Positions 50,536 through 59,145 of a stretch of 64,000 nt of DNA are shown here, piece by piece. Origin of the DNA: Io17-Chloro-G2 sp034420695 (lineage in GTDB: Bacteria; Chloroflexota; Dehalococcoidia; Lucifugimonadales; UBA3495); assembly GCA_034420695.1 (NCBI GenBank), contig DAOULB010000045.1, positions 1 to 64,000 on the forward strand, read 5' to 3'. The first letter of the stretch is position 1, and every line of letters starts with the position of its first letter. The notes under the pieces were generated by a model. The model did no database searches and was not told where the DNA came from. It saw only the letters and a list, made by a program, of their open reading frames with translations. Both the position numbers and the translations under genes were made by a program.

Positions 50536-51903
50536 ATGGCTCTTACAACTGGCAGGGGCCGCTACGTGGACCACTTGGTCGACATGAAGGCCGGAAGAAT
50601 CAGCCGGGAAATCTTCGTCAACGAGGATATATACCAAGAGGAGCAGGAGCAGGTCTTTACCCGCTCCTGGCTCTTTGTCGGCCATGAAAGCCAAGTGGCC
50701 AAGCCGGGAGACTATTTCGTTTCCTGCATGGGAGAAGAATCCGTCATCCTCTGCCGTGACCGGGCCGGTGAACTCCACGTCTTCCTCAACTCCTGCATGC
50801 ACCGCGGCATGAAGGTGTGTCGCTATGACGAGGGCAACACCCCGGTCTTCAGTTGCCCCTATCACGGCTGGAGCTACGCCACCGACGGCAAGCTGGTGGG
50901 AGTGCCCTACTACAAGGACGCCTACCACGAGAAGCTGGACAAGTCCCAGTGGGGGTTGGTGGAAGTAGCCCAGTTGACCAGCTACAAGGGGTCGATTTGG
51001 GCAACTTGGGACGAGACCGCCCCCTCCTTCGAGGAGTACCTAGGTGACTTCAAGATGTTCTTGGACCTCTCCCTGGATTCTTGGGACGGGCGCGAGGGAG
51101 GCACGGAGATCATCGGTGGCGTGCAGAAATGGCTCATCCCTTGCAACTGGAAGTTTCCCGCCGAGAACTTCAGCGGCGATAGCTATCACAACATCAGCCA
51201 CCGCTCCGTGGACATGGTTGGCATTGGCCCTAGCGGCCAAGGCCGCCGGGACACCAACGAGAGGGCCAAGGCCCGCCGCCTCCACGTTTGCTTCCCTGAG
51301 CGCGGCCATCAGACCGGGGCCTTCGTACACCCCCGGGGTGAGACCTTGGTCCCCACCTACCAGGACTCTCCGGTGGTCTCGGAGTTCTTCCGCCAAGCCG
51401 AAGAACGTCGCCGGGCCCTGAAAGGAGAATGGGCCAGGCTTACCGGCAGCCCCGGAGAGATTTTCCCTAATACTGCCCTTCATCCTCGCCAGCCCCGCAC
51501 CATCGCCGTCTGGCATCCCAGGGGGCCCCACCAGACCGAGGTGTGGCGCTGGTACTTGGTGGACCGGGATGCCCCGGACGAAGTCAAGGATTTCCTCCGC
51601 CAGTACTACATCCGTTACTCCGGGCCCGGCGGCCTCACCGAGCAGGACGACATGGAGAACTGGAACTACGCCCATGCCGCCAGCCGGGGCACCATCGCCC
51701 GGCGCCACTTCTACAGTTACGAACAGGGGCTGGGGTTCGAGCAGCCCAACTACGAGCACCAAGGCCTGAAGTTCCCCGGCATGGTCACCGACATCACCGA
51801 GGCCAAGTCCAGTGAGGACAACCTGCGTAACTTCTACAAGCGGTGGGCCGAGGTCATGGACGCCCGAGACTGGGACGAGATGGCCTACTGGAGAAGGGGC
51901 TGA
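50536..51903 (+). CDS. Ring-hydroxylating dioxygenase alpha subunit, copy 2
   Basis: The 455-residue protein has the same Rieske centre (CMHRGMKVC, CPYHGW), the iron motif GDSYHNISH and the QDDMENWNY segment as copy 1, and differs mainly in pocket residues (FVHPRGETLVPTYQDSP) and the C-terminus. AAGGAG lies seven bases before the ATG at 50536. It shares the one beta subunit upstream or works with one elsewhere. Its different pocket suggests a second substrate. Confidence 0.88.
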   Translation: MALTTGRGRYVDHLVDMKAGRISREIFVNEDIYQEEQEQVFTRSWLFVGHESQVAKPGDYFVSCMGEESVILCRDRAGELHVFLNSCMHRGMKVCRYDEGNTPVFSCPYHGWSYATDGKLVGVPYYKDAYHEKLDKSQWGLVEVAQLTSYKGSIWATWDETAPSFEEYLGDFKMFLDLSLDSWDGREGGTEIIGGVQKWLIPCNWKFPAENFSGDSYHNISHRSVDMVGIGPSGQGRRDTNERAKARRLHVCFPERGHQTGAFVHPRGETLVPTYQDSPVVSEFFRQAEERRRALKGEWARLTGSPGEIFPNTALHPRQPRTIAVWHPRGPHQTEVWRWYLVDRDAPDEVKDFLRQYYIRYSGPGGLTEQDDMENWNYAHAASRGTIARRHFYSYEQGLGFEQPNYEHQGLKFPGMVTDITEAKSSEDNLRNFYKRWAEVMDARDWDEMAYWRRG

Positions 51904-51950
51904 CCCCTGGGCCGTGCCCGAACCCAACTGGCCTGGCGGAGGCGTGAGTA

Positions 51951-52148
51951 ATGGCAGACGTCGTTAACTTGGTGACCCTGGAGGAGGGGGACAGGCTGTC
52001 CTTGGCCAATGGCGCCGTCGTAGAGGTCGCATCCAATCCCAAGGACGGGGTCTGGGTCTTCGGCAAGTACTTGTCCTCTCCTGCCGATCCCTCATTGGTG
52101 GGCACCGAAGACATGATTTTCGCCCAAGACATAGAGGAGGTCCTCTAG
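51951..52148 (+). CDS. Small hypothetical protein after the dioxygenase genes
   Basis: This 65-residue, beta-rich protein (TLEEGDRLSLANGAVVEVAS, DGVWVFGKYL) is not recognised. GGAGG lies about eight bases before the ATG, and it follows the second alpha subunit by under 50 bases, so it is likely cotranscribed. Confidence 0.65.
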   Translation: MADVVNLVTLEEGDRLSLANGAVVEVASNPKDGVWVFGKYLSSPADPSLVGTEDMIFAQDIEEVL

Positions 52149-52206
52149 GCCCAATGACCCTCTATTGCCCCAAGGCTCTTCTCGCTGTTCTGCTGCAGGG
52201 ACCCGG

Positions 52207-52407
52207 ATGATTCAGCCCACCCCCGAGGAAATCAGCCGGGCCTTCTTGGCCGGATACCAGTCCATCGACGACGGCTACTCCTTCTATGCCGGGTTCGAGG
52301 CCTACTTGGAGTCTATTGGCTGCCGGAAGAAGGAAGACATGCCCTGCACCTGCATCGACGGAGGAGCCCACGGCCATCTCCCTGAGTGCCGTTGGGTGAA
52401 GCCGTAA
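52207..52407 (+). CDS. Small hypothetical protein with Cys/His cluster
   Basis: The 66-residue protein starts with an acidic helical part (PTPEEISRAFLAGYQSIDDG) and ends with CRKKEDMPCTCIDGG and HGHLPECRW. Four Cys and two His could bind metal. AGGGA is six bases upstream of the ATG at 52207. It may be the last gene of the dioxygenase run. The family is unknown to me. Confidence 0.5.
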   Translation: MIQPTPEEISRAFLAGYQSIDDGYSFYAGFEAYLESIGCRKKEDMPCTCIDGGAHGHLPECRWVKP

Positions 52408-52457
52408 CCAGTGGAACTACATCCTAGGGTTAATGGGTAGATGAAGGCAACTTTGTG

Positions 52458-52480
52458 GGGGCGTCCTTTGTGGACGCCCC
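52458..52480. repeat. Palindromic repeat, GGGGCGTCC / GGACGCCCC
   Basis: A perfect 9-bp inverted repeat with a TTTGT loop. A near-identical palindrome lies at 53644-53664, so this is a dispersed REP-like unit. It may also terminate the dioxygenase transcript, although no T-run follows. Confidence 0.75.
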
Positions 52481-52667
52481 AATCGCTTGTAGCCACCGCG
52501 TTATCCGCTACTCCAGCATAGAACTTCCGCCCGCGTGCCTGCTCTTCCTTGGATTGATGACACTTTGCCCTTGCCATGCAGGATTGCAGCTTTCTAGCAT
52601 GAATTTCAGGGCATCTCGCGCCGCGCCGCTGCGGTGACCCAATCCAACCAGCCACTGAGGAAACCAG

Positions 52668-52703
52668 GAGGCCTATGTAGGAGAGAGAGGCCTATGTAGG
52701 AGA
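52668..52703 (+). repeat. 17-bp direct repeat, 19-bp period
   Basis: GAGGCCTATGTAGGAGA occurs at 52668-52684 and 52687-52703. Confidence 0.75.
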
Positions 52704-52770
52704 ATTGTCTCAAGGCCAAGTCCGTCCAACTCGGCGCTCAGCCACTGCCGGACTTAGGCGAACCCCCAAT

Positions 52771-53010
52771 GGTGGGAAATGACAGGAAATGGTGGGGAAA
52801 TAAAAATCTTAGGCCCTCAGCTCTCCCCGAAGCCCCCGGCCTCCACGGACCTCACCGGATAACCAAAGTGGTGGGAAATGGCGGAAATTGGCGGGGAAAA
52901 CAAAAAATCCGGCCCCATGCTCGGGCTGGAGCCCGCTGCCCTCCCCGGACCCCACCCGGCCACCAAAATGGGAGGAAATGAGAGGAAATGAGAGGGAAAT
53001 TAAAATTTCC
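52771..53010 (+). repeat. Three G-rich repeats with about 100-bp period
   Basis: Copies begin at 52771, 52870 and 52970 (spacings 99 and 100). Each has three decamers of the kind GGTGGGAAAT followed by an AT-rich tail (for example TAAAATTTCC). The spacers between copies are also related, each containing CCCCGGA-like C-rich sequence and ending in ACCAAA or CCAAAA. The isolated copy at 19294-19335 shows the family is dispersed. Confidence 0.75.
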
Positions 53011-53096
53011 GGCCCCGGTCCTCCTCCGGAGTAAGCTCTGCCCATCATCGCACCCGGGAAGCCCATCAGCTAAATCGTAAAGGAGAATATCGCACC

Positions 53097-53429
53097 ATGC
53101 ATCTCAATGAAATACGACGCCGCATCGATGCCCTCCGCAGCAAGCTGGCCTTGGAGTTGGCCGTTATCGAGCTCCACCGCCTGGTCTGTGAATTCGCCCT
53201 CAAGTGGGGCATCGCCCTGGCCGGAGGCCAGCCCGTGCCCGAACCCCACACCTTCCCCAGCAAGGTCGCCGCCACCGGCGTCAAGCTCACCTCCCACATG
53301 GGCGCCGTCAAGTACCTGGAAGAGTGCCGGAACAAAAACACCGCCCCAGAAGCCCAGAAGCTTCTCTACCGGCTGCTGCCCTGCGCCCGGGACTTCCCCT
53401 ACAACGCCATCCTCGCCCTGGATGCCTAG
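53097..53429 (+). CDS. Small hypothetical protein in the repeat island
   Basis: The 110-residue protein is helical at the N-terminus (LNEIRRRIDALRSKLALELAV) and has no motif I recognise. AAAGGAG is placed about ten bases before the ATG, and codon use agrees with the neighbours, so it is likely real. Its stop codon TAG is the first three bases of a 19-base tandem repeat, and repeats flank it on both sides. Confidence 0.6.
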   Translation: MHLNEIRRRIDALRSKLALELAVIELHRLVCEFALKWGIALAGGQPVPEPHTFPSKVAATGVKLTSHMGAVKYLEECRNKNTAPEAQKLLYRLLPCARDFPYNAILALDA

Positions 53430-53479
53430 GGCTGGGAAAGAAGCTTAGGGCTGGGAAAGAAGCTTAGGGCTGGGAAATG
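53427..53479 (+). repeat. 19-bp tandem repeat, about 2.7 copies, starting at a stop codon
   Basis: The unit TAGGGCTGGGAAAGAAGCT starts at 53427, 53446 and 53465, the last copy incomplete. The first TAG is the stop codon of the upstream gene. Confidence 0.85.
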
Positions 53480-53597
53480 TCTGAATAAGAAACTCTGAAA
53501 CCCCTTCTTCCATCTACGCGGTTGCACAATGATGGTGTGCTGGGGTTCTTCAGAGGTTCTCTGGTAGACCGTCAACTTTGTGCTGTTGTGGCAAAGA

Positions 53598-53664
53598 GGG
53601 CAACCACAAGGGTTGCCCCTGCCGGTGGCGGACACTTCCGTAGGGGCGTCCCTTGTGGACGCCC
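53598..53664. repeat. Pair of adjacent palindromes
   Basis: GGGCAACC/GGTTGCCC (arms 53598-53605 and 53611-53618) is followed by GGGCGTCC/GGACGCCC (53644-53651 and 53657-53664). Both have CAAG/CTTG-type loops. The second matches the palindrome at 52458. Confidence 0.75.
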
Positions 53665-53744
53665 TCATCACTCATTCCAAAGATGCTCCTCTGCTAAGTC
53701 ACCCGCGCCGTTGGGGTTGTCCCCTCTGGGCCTCCTTGGAGTCC

Positions 53745-53780
53745 GGTTGCCCTTTCGGGTTTGGTTGCCTTTTCGGGTTC
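53745..53780 (+). repeat. 18-bp direct repeat
   Basis: GGTTGCCCTTTCGGGTTT (53745-53762) is followed directly by GGTTGCCTTTTCGGGTTC (53763-53780), two mismatches, then by GGTTGG. Confidence 0.75.
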
Positions 53781-53843
53781 GGTTGGATGAACCTCCAGGA
53801 ACTGCAAAGGGGACGAATATTTCTGCCGGAGGCAGCCTGGACG

Positions 53844-53849
53844 TATAAT
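53844..53849 (+). promoter_or_regulatory. Candidate -10 element before the ThDP enzyme gene
   Basis: TATAAT lies 78 bases upstream of the start codon and follows a small palindrome (CTGCCGGAGGCAG). No good -35 element is seen, so this is tentative. Confidence 0.3.
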
Positions 53850-53927
53850 GCCTATAAGTACATGTATAGTAGTGGTCTGGCTCCCGTGCTGGGATAGGCC
53901 GAAAAATCGGTAGTGCAGGAGAGCTCC

Positions 53928-55622
53928 ATGAGGGAAGGAAACGACGGCGGCGAAGCTATCCTGGAGGCCCTGCGAAACTTGGGAGTGGACTACATCATCT
54001 CCTCCCCGGGCTCCGAGTGGCCCCCGGTCTGGGAAGCCCTGGCCCGCCAGTCGGTGAACGAGGCGCCCGGCCCCAAATATCTGAACTGCTGGCACGAGAC
54101 CCTGGCGGTGACCATGGCAATGGGCTACACCCGGGCCACCGGCAGGATGCAGGCCGTGCTGCTCCATGCCGGTGTCGGTGTGCTCCAAGGCGCCATGGGC
54201 ATCCACGGCGCCTACATTTCCGAGACCCCCATGCTGGTCTGTTCCGGCGAGTCCGTCACCTACGGCGAGGACCCCAATTTCGACCCCGGAGCCCAGTGGT
54301 ACCGCGGCCTCAGCGTGGTTGGCGGCATCGACCGCTGGGTCGAGTCTTATGTGAAGTGGAGCAGCCACGTCTCCAGTCCCCTCGCCCTGTACCAGTCGGT
54401 CGCTAGGGCCGGCGAAATGGCCCAGCGGGTGCCCAAGGGCCCTGCCTTCCTCGATATTCCTATTGAAGTCATGACCGCCCCGTGGAACTCCGGTCAAGCC
54501 AAGGGGAGGCTGCCCCGACCGCCCAAGACCGAGCCCGGCCCCTCTGATGTGGAAGCCGTGGCCCGTCTCATAGTCGAAAGCTCCAGCCCGGTCATCGTGG
54601 CCGAGCGTTCCGGCGGCGACTTGGAGGCCTATCACAACCTTGTAACCTTGGCCGAAGCCTGTTCGATCCCCGTGGTGGAAGCCTCCGGGCCCATATATGC
54701 CAACTTTCCCAAGCAGCACCCCCTGCACCTGGGTTACAGCCTTGCCCCGTTTATGGAGCAGGCCGACCTCTTCCTCGTGGTCGGCTCCCAGACCCCTTGG
54801 TATCCCCCCAGCCGCGGGCCATCCAAGGCGTCAGTGGTTGTGGTGGATGAACATCCCATCAAGGAGCAATTGGTTTACCAGGACCTCCACGCAGAATACT
54901 ATTTGGAAGGGAACATTGCCGCTTCCCTGCGCCTGCTGGCCGAAGCTGTGGCCGGCGGTGTGGACGACGCTCGGAAGGAGCACAGGCTTGCCCACTGGCG
55001 GGCGGAGCATGACCGCCGCCTGGAAACCCTCAGGGAGACCGAGGCCCGTGTGGCCGCTGCCGCCCCCATACAGCCCGTCGCCTTGTGCGCTGCCATCAGT
55101 GAGGTGATGGGGCAGGAAGCTGTGTTCATTGAAGAGACCATCACCCACCGCCCCGCCATCTTGGACCATGTCCAGTGGGGCCGTCCCCAGCAGTATTTCC
55201 ACACAACCGGCGGCCTGGGACAGGGACTGGGATTGGCTCTTGGTGTTAAGCTGGCTATGCCGGACCGCCCCGTGGTGGCCCTGATGGGCGACGGTTCCTT
55301 TCTTTACAACCCCGTGGTTCAGAGCCTGGGAGTTTCCAATGAAGCAGGGCTGCCCATTCTGATTGTTGTATTCAACAACGGCAAATACTCGGCCATGCAG
55401 CACACCCACGAAAATTGGTACCCCCAGGGAGCAGCCCAATCCGCTAACCTGTTCCACGGCGTAGACATACCGGGGCCCGACTACCGTGGGTTGGTAGAGC
55501 CCTTCGGCGGGTACGGGCAGCGGGTGGAGGATCCCGCTGAACTGAGGCCGGCCTTGGCCCGTGCCTTGGATGCCGTGAAAGGCGGCCGCACCGCCATATT
55601 GGACGTGGTGCTGGCGTCCTGA
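53928..55622 (+). CDS. Thiamine diphosphate-dependent enzyme (acetolactate synthase/benzoylformate decarboxylase-like)
   Basis: The 564-residue protein has the three-domain ThDP fold: N-terminal PYR domain with the catalytic Glu in NCWHETLAVTMAMGY, a central domain, and a C-terminal PP domain with the GDG-N motif (ALMGDGSFLYNP then VVFNN). Substrate is unresolved; alternatives are acetolactate synthase-like and 2-oxoacid decarboxylase. The ATG at 53928 follows CAGGAGAG by about five bases; an in-frame GTG at 53913 is less likely. It lies upstream of a solute-binding lipoprotein on the same strand. Confidence 0.87.
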   Translation: MREGNDGGEAILEALRNLGVDYIISSPGSEWPPVWEALARQSVNEAPGPKYLNCWHETLAVTMAMGYTRATGRMQAVLLHAGVGVLQGAMGIHGAYISETPMLVCSGESVTYGEDPNFDPGAQWYRGLSVVGGIDRWVESYVKWSSHVSSPLALYQSVARAGEMAQRVPKGPAFLDIPIEVMTAPWNSGQAKGRLPRPPKTEPGPSDVEAVARLIVESSSPVIVAERSGGDLEAYHNLVTLAEACSIPVVEASGPIYANFPKQHPLHLGYSLAPFMEQADLFLVVGSQTPWYPPSRGPSKASVVVVDEHPIKEQLVYQDLHAEYYLEGNIAASLRLLAEAVAGGVDDARKEHRLAHWRAEHDRRLETLRETEARVAAAAPIQPVALCAAISEVMGQEAVFIEETITHRPAILDHVQWGRPQQYFHTTGGLGQGLGLALGVKLAMPDRPVVALMGDGSFLYNPVVQSLGVSNEAGLPILIVVFNNGKYSAMQHTHENWYPQGAAQSANLFHGVDIPGPDYRGLVEPFGGYGQRVEDPAELRPALARALDAVKGGRTAILDVVLAS

Positions 55623-55710
55623 AGCCGTTTGCCCTGGCGCAAGGCCACAAGGGGAACTTGGTCCGCCGGCGGGCCAACGGGGATGACATGTGAGGAGGAC
55701 TTGGTTGAGG

Positions 55711-57336
55711 ATGAAGACAGGACGGCTATTCTTCTCGATACCCTTTATCGCGGCTATTCTTCTTCTGGTTGGAGTTGCTTGTGGCAGCCAGTCGGAAGTT
55801 ACCAATGAGGAGGCTGAACCGGCGGCCACCGGCGGCACCCTTATCAGGCTCTGGTCTGACCCGCCGACCTTCGACCCGCACCTTACCGGCGACACCACTT
55901 CGGCGGGCATAATCATCGAAGTCTTCGGCGGCCTGACCACCATCGACAAGGAACTGGAGATTGTTCCCGACTTGGCCGAAGACTGGGAGGTCAGCAACGA
56001 CGGAAGGACCTACACCTTCAAGTTGCGGGACAACCTCAAGTTCCACGATGGCAAGGAAGTCACCGCCAGTGACATAAAGTGGTCCTTGGAGCGGGCCGCC
56101 GACCCTGCAACCGAAGCTCCCACCGTGGACGTTTTCCTCGGCGACATCATTGGAGTAACGGAAAAGGCTGAAGGCAGGGCCCGGGAAATCACCGGCGTTC
56201 AGGCCATCGACGATAGGACTATCTCCATCACCATAGACCAGCCCAAGGCCTACTTCCTGGCGAAAATGAGCTACCCAACCTCCTTTGTCCTGGACCAAGC
56301 CAACGTCGAAGCCGGTGAGGAGTGGCTGCGGCAGCCCAACGGCACCGGTCCCTTCCGCTTGGCCGAATACGTCCCCGGCGAAATCATCAGGCTCACGGCC
56401 AACGAGAACTATCACTTGGGGCGCCCCAAAATCGATGAGGTTGTCCACCGTCTGAGCGGCGGCGATGCCCTCCTCCAATACGAGAACGACGAGATTCACG
56501 TCACCGGTGTGGGCGTGACTTCCCTTGATTCCGTACTGGACGAAGCTAATCCCCTCAGCCAGGACGTTCACCGCTCGCCCCCGGGCTTTTCCACTTCGTA
56601 CATTGGGATGAACGTGAATGTTCCGCCCTTTGACGACCGCAACGTCCGGCTGGCCCTTAACTACGCCATCGACCAAGAGATCATCTCAGAACAGATTCTG
56701 CGGGGACTGCTGGTGCCGGCCCACGGTGTCCTGCCCCCGGGTTTCCCGGGCTATGACGAAAACATTGGCGGGTACGACCACGACCCGGAAAAAGCCAAGC
56801 AACTGCTGGCCGAATCCAAGTACGGTAGCAACATGGAAGACTTCCCCAACATAGTCATGGCCCTCCCCGGTTCCTTCGGCGCATCCGTGGGACCTTCCAA
56901 TGAGGCCATCCTTGGGATGTGGCGCGACACCCTGGGCATTGACGTGGAGATACAGCAGACTGAATGGGCCACCTACCTTCAGGATCTGCAGGATAAGCGC
57001 TTCCAGATGTGGGGCGGCTCTGGGTGGGTTGCCGACTACATCGACCCCCAGAACTTCCTCGACGTCCTGCTCCATTCCGAAAGCAGCGACAACCATTCCA
57101 ACTACTCCAATCCCGAGGTGGACCGCCTGTTGGAAGAGGCCCGCACTGAACGAGACCAAGCGAGGCGGTTTGATCTCTACAATCAAGCCGAGAAGCTGAT
57201 AGTTGCCGACGCTCCCTGGGTGCCCCTGTGGCACGGCGCAGAAGGGTACGTCCTGATAAAGCCCTACGTAAAGGACTACTACCTGTTCCCCTTGGTCATC
57301 CCAAAGATGCGTTATGTAGAGATCTTGGAGCAATAG
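55711..57336 (+). CDS. ABC transporter solute-binding lipoprotein (family 5), second copy
   Basis: The 541-residue protein begins with a lipoprotein signal (FFSIPFIAAILLLVGVACGS) and has SBP_5 features (WEVSNDGRTYTFKLRDNLKF, VRLALNYAIDQEIISEQIL, FLDVLLHSESSDNHSNYSNP). No permease or ATPase follows. The ATG at 55711 is used; a TTG two codons earlier is better placed after GGAGG, so the start could be 55705. The ligand may be a peptide or other organic compound. Confidence 0.88.
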   Translation: MKTGRLFFSIPFIAAILLLVGVACGSQSEVTNEEAEPAATGGTLIRLWSDPPTFDPHLTGDTTSAGIIIEVFGGLTTIDKELEIVPDLAEDWEVSNDGRTYTFKLRDNLKFHDGKEVTASDIKWSLERAADPATEAPTVDVFLGDIIGVTEKAEGRAREITGVQAIDDRTISITIDQPKAYFLAKMSYPTSFVLDQANVEAGEEWLRQPNGTGPFRLAEYVPGEIIRLTANENYHLGRPKIDEVVHRLSGGDALLQYENDEIHVTGVGVTSLDSVLDEANPLSQDVHRSPPGFSTSYIGMNVNVPPFDDRNVRLALNYAIDQEIISEQILRGLLVPAHGVLPPGFPGYDENIGGYDHDPEKAKQLLAESKYGSNMEDFPNIVMALPGSFGASVGPSNEAILGMWRDTLGIDVEIQQTEWATYLQDLQDKRFQMWGGSGWVADYIDPQNFLDVLLHSESSDNHSNYSNPEVDRLLEEARTERDQARRFDLYNQAEKLIVADAPWVPLWHGAEGYVLIKPYVKDYYLFPLVIPKMRYVEILEQ

Positions 57337-57363
57337 TTGGATCGGGGCCTCTCTATTGCATTC

Positions 57364-57392
57364 TTGACGCGTATGGTAGTGAAGCGTACTAT
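57364..57392 (+). promoter_or_regulatory. Promoter for the VOC-protein gene
   Basis: TTGACG (57364-57369) and TACTAT (57387-57392) are exactly 17 bases apart, 74 bases before the start codon. A small C-rich/G-rich inverted stretch follows before the gene. Confidence 0.55.
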
Positions 57393-57465
57393 TTAGCCTG
57401 CCAAGAGCCCCCCGCAGGTCCTGGGGGAGGCGAGTTTTAACGCCATTGTTTGGAGGGAATCCAGT

Positions 57466-57963
57466 ATGGGTATTCAGTTGAGGCGCGTAGGCCACGTTGG
57501 CATCCTGGTTTCCGACTTTGAGAGGTCCTTCAAGTTCTACACCGAGGTCTTGGGCTGCAAGGTTACCCGCCGGTTCAGCCGGCCCGACGGCAGCGAGACG
57601 GCTTTTCTCCGTTTCGAGCAGGACCACCACAACTTCGTCATGGGCACCGCTCCCGAAGGCGCCGATGTGGACGGCGGCAACCCCCGTCACCGGCTGATTC
57701 AACAGATCGCCTTCCAGGTCAATGACCGGGAGGAGTGGTTGGACGCTCTGGCCCATGTTCGCTCCCACGGCGTCGAAATCATCCAAGGGCCCTTCATCCA
57801 CGGCCCCGAGAGCGGCGGAAGCATCGAGGAGAGCGGCAGCCGTTCCTTCTACTTCCTCGACCCCGATGGCAACCGGCTGGAGATCTACGCCGAGCCCATG
57901 CCTGTCTACGACGACGAGGAATTCCCCCGACAGAGGTACGTGGACGCCTTCGCCAAGAAGTAG
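57466..57963 (+). CDS. VOC (glyoxalase/bleomycin resistance) superfamily protein
   Basis: The 165-residue protein has two beta-alpha-beta-beta-beta modules: VGHVGILVSDFERSFKFYTE with His10, and later RLEIYAEPM with Glu. Where the second-half His is usual the sequence reads IQQIAFQVND, so the metal set is His, His, Gln, Glu or incomplete. Such proteins are lyases, isomerases or dioxygenases; function here is not readable. GGAGGG lies eight bases upstream of the ATG. Confidence 0.82.
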   Translation: MGIQLRRVGHVGILVSDFERSFKFYTEVLGCKVTRRFSRPDGSETAFLRFEQDHHNFVMGTAPEGADVDGGNPRHRLIQQIAFQVNDREEWLDALAHVRSHGVEIIQGPFIHGPESGGSIEESGSRSFYFLDPDGNRLEIYAEPMPVYDDEEFPRQRYVDAFAKK

Positions 57964-58106
57964 CCTCGGCACAGTCCCGGAAACCTTGAGCCCACTCCGG
58001 CGGCTTCAAAGGGCGCGCCGGGTGGGCTCCTGTTTATCCTGCCTGTATCCCAAGGCCAGGAGCAGCGCCCAAGGGCGGCGGCCAGAAGTAACGGCCGGGA
58101 GTAGCT

Positions 58107-59129
58107 ATGGACTTCGGCATGTTTTCCATGTTCACCACCCGGGAGGGCGACACCCAGGGTGACACCTTCCGGGAGTGGTTCAGCTTGGTCCGGTTGGCCG
58201 AGGATGCAGGCCTGGACACCTTCTGGTTCGGGGAAAGCCACTTCCGACCGCACCGGGCCGTGCTCGCTTCGCCCCTGATCGGTGCCAGCGCTGCCGCCGC
58301 AATCACCCATCGTATCGGCATAGGCCTCGCGGTGCAGGTTCTCCCGTTGGCCAATCCATTGCGAGTAGCCGAGGAAGCCGCAATGGTGGACCACATCAGC
58401 AACGGCCGGCTCCTTTTCGGGGTGGGACGCAGTTCCTTCCTAGAGTCCTACCAAGGCTACAACGTCGACTACGGCGAAAGCCGCTCGATGTTCTTCGAGG
58501 CCCTGGAAGTAATCCAAAGGGCCTGGACCGAAACCCCCTTCTCTTTTCAGGGGGACCACTACTCCTTCCAGGACGTTGACTTGGTGCCAAAACCCCTTCA
58601 GACGCCCTATCCGCCCATACGGGTAGCCGTGGAAAGCCGAGAGACATTCTCCCTCATTGGAAGCTTGGGACTCCCCATCTTCATCCGGCACCAAATAGAC
58701 GTGCCCGAACTGAGAGAGCTGCTGGGCAAGTACAAGGCCGAACGGGACCTCGCCGGCTATCCCGGTCCCAACGACGTAATCCTGCAACTGGCGGCCTACG
58801 TGGACGAGACCACTGAAAAAGCTAGGTCGGTGCCCGAAGCCAGCACCATGCGCCAGCGAAGGTTGGTAGCCGCCGGGTTGTCTGCCGCCGCAGACGAAGA
58901 GACCTACGAAAGGTTGAGGAGGATTTCCGAGACTACCTACGAAGACGTGCTGACCCGCGTGGCCTACGGCACGCCGGAGGAAGTGGTGGAGCGGATTCAG
59001 GAATACCGGGAGGAGCTTGGTATCACTGGCGTTTCCCTTGATATGAACCCCGGCGGGCAGTTGACCCGGGAGCAGGTGGAAGCCTCGGTCAGGCTGCTGG
59101 CTGAAAAAGTAATGCCTGGATTTAAGTAG
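58107..59129 (+). CDS. LLM-class flavin-dependent oxidoreductase (luciferase-like)
   Basis: The 340-residue protein is a bacterial luciferase-like TIM barrel: DFGMFSMFTTREG, AEDAGLDTFWFGESHF, RIGIGLAVQVLPLANPLRVA, DHISNGRLLFGVGRSSF. These enzymes use FMNH2 or F420 to oxidise substrates; the cofactor and substrate are not determined. GGGAG precedes the ATG at 58107 by about six bases. It converges with the dihydropyrimidinase-like gene. Confidence 0.87.
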   Translation: MDFGMFSMFTTREGDTQGDTFREWFSLVRLAEDAGLDTFWFGESHFRPHRAVLASPLIGASAAAAITHRIGIGLAVQVLPLANPLRVAEEAAMVDHISNGRLLFGVGRSSFLESYQGYNVDYGESRSMFFEALEVIQRAWTETPFSFQGDHYSFQDVDLVPKPLQTPYPPIRVAVESRETFSLIGSLGLPIFIRHQIDVPELRELLGKYKAERDLAGYPGPNDVILQLAAYVDETTEKARSVPEASTMRQRRLVAAGLSAAADEETYERLRRISETTYEDVLTRVAYGTPEEVVERIQEYREELGITGVSLDMNPGGQLTREQVEASVRLLAEKVMPGFK

Positions 59130-59145
59130 GAAAGTCTTCCTGGTG

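Larger units (their letters stand above)
52408..53096 (+). other. Repeat-rich intergenic region
   Basis: These 689 bases hold no convincing gene. They contain a palindrome at 52458, a 17-base direct repeat at 52668 and three copies of the G-rich repeat at 52771-53010, all listed separately. Confidence 0.6.

Noticed and set aside
52771..53010. CRISPR array
   Set aside because: The spacers are about 60 bases, related to each other, and the repeats are imperfect with a 100-base period.
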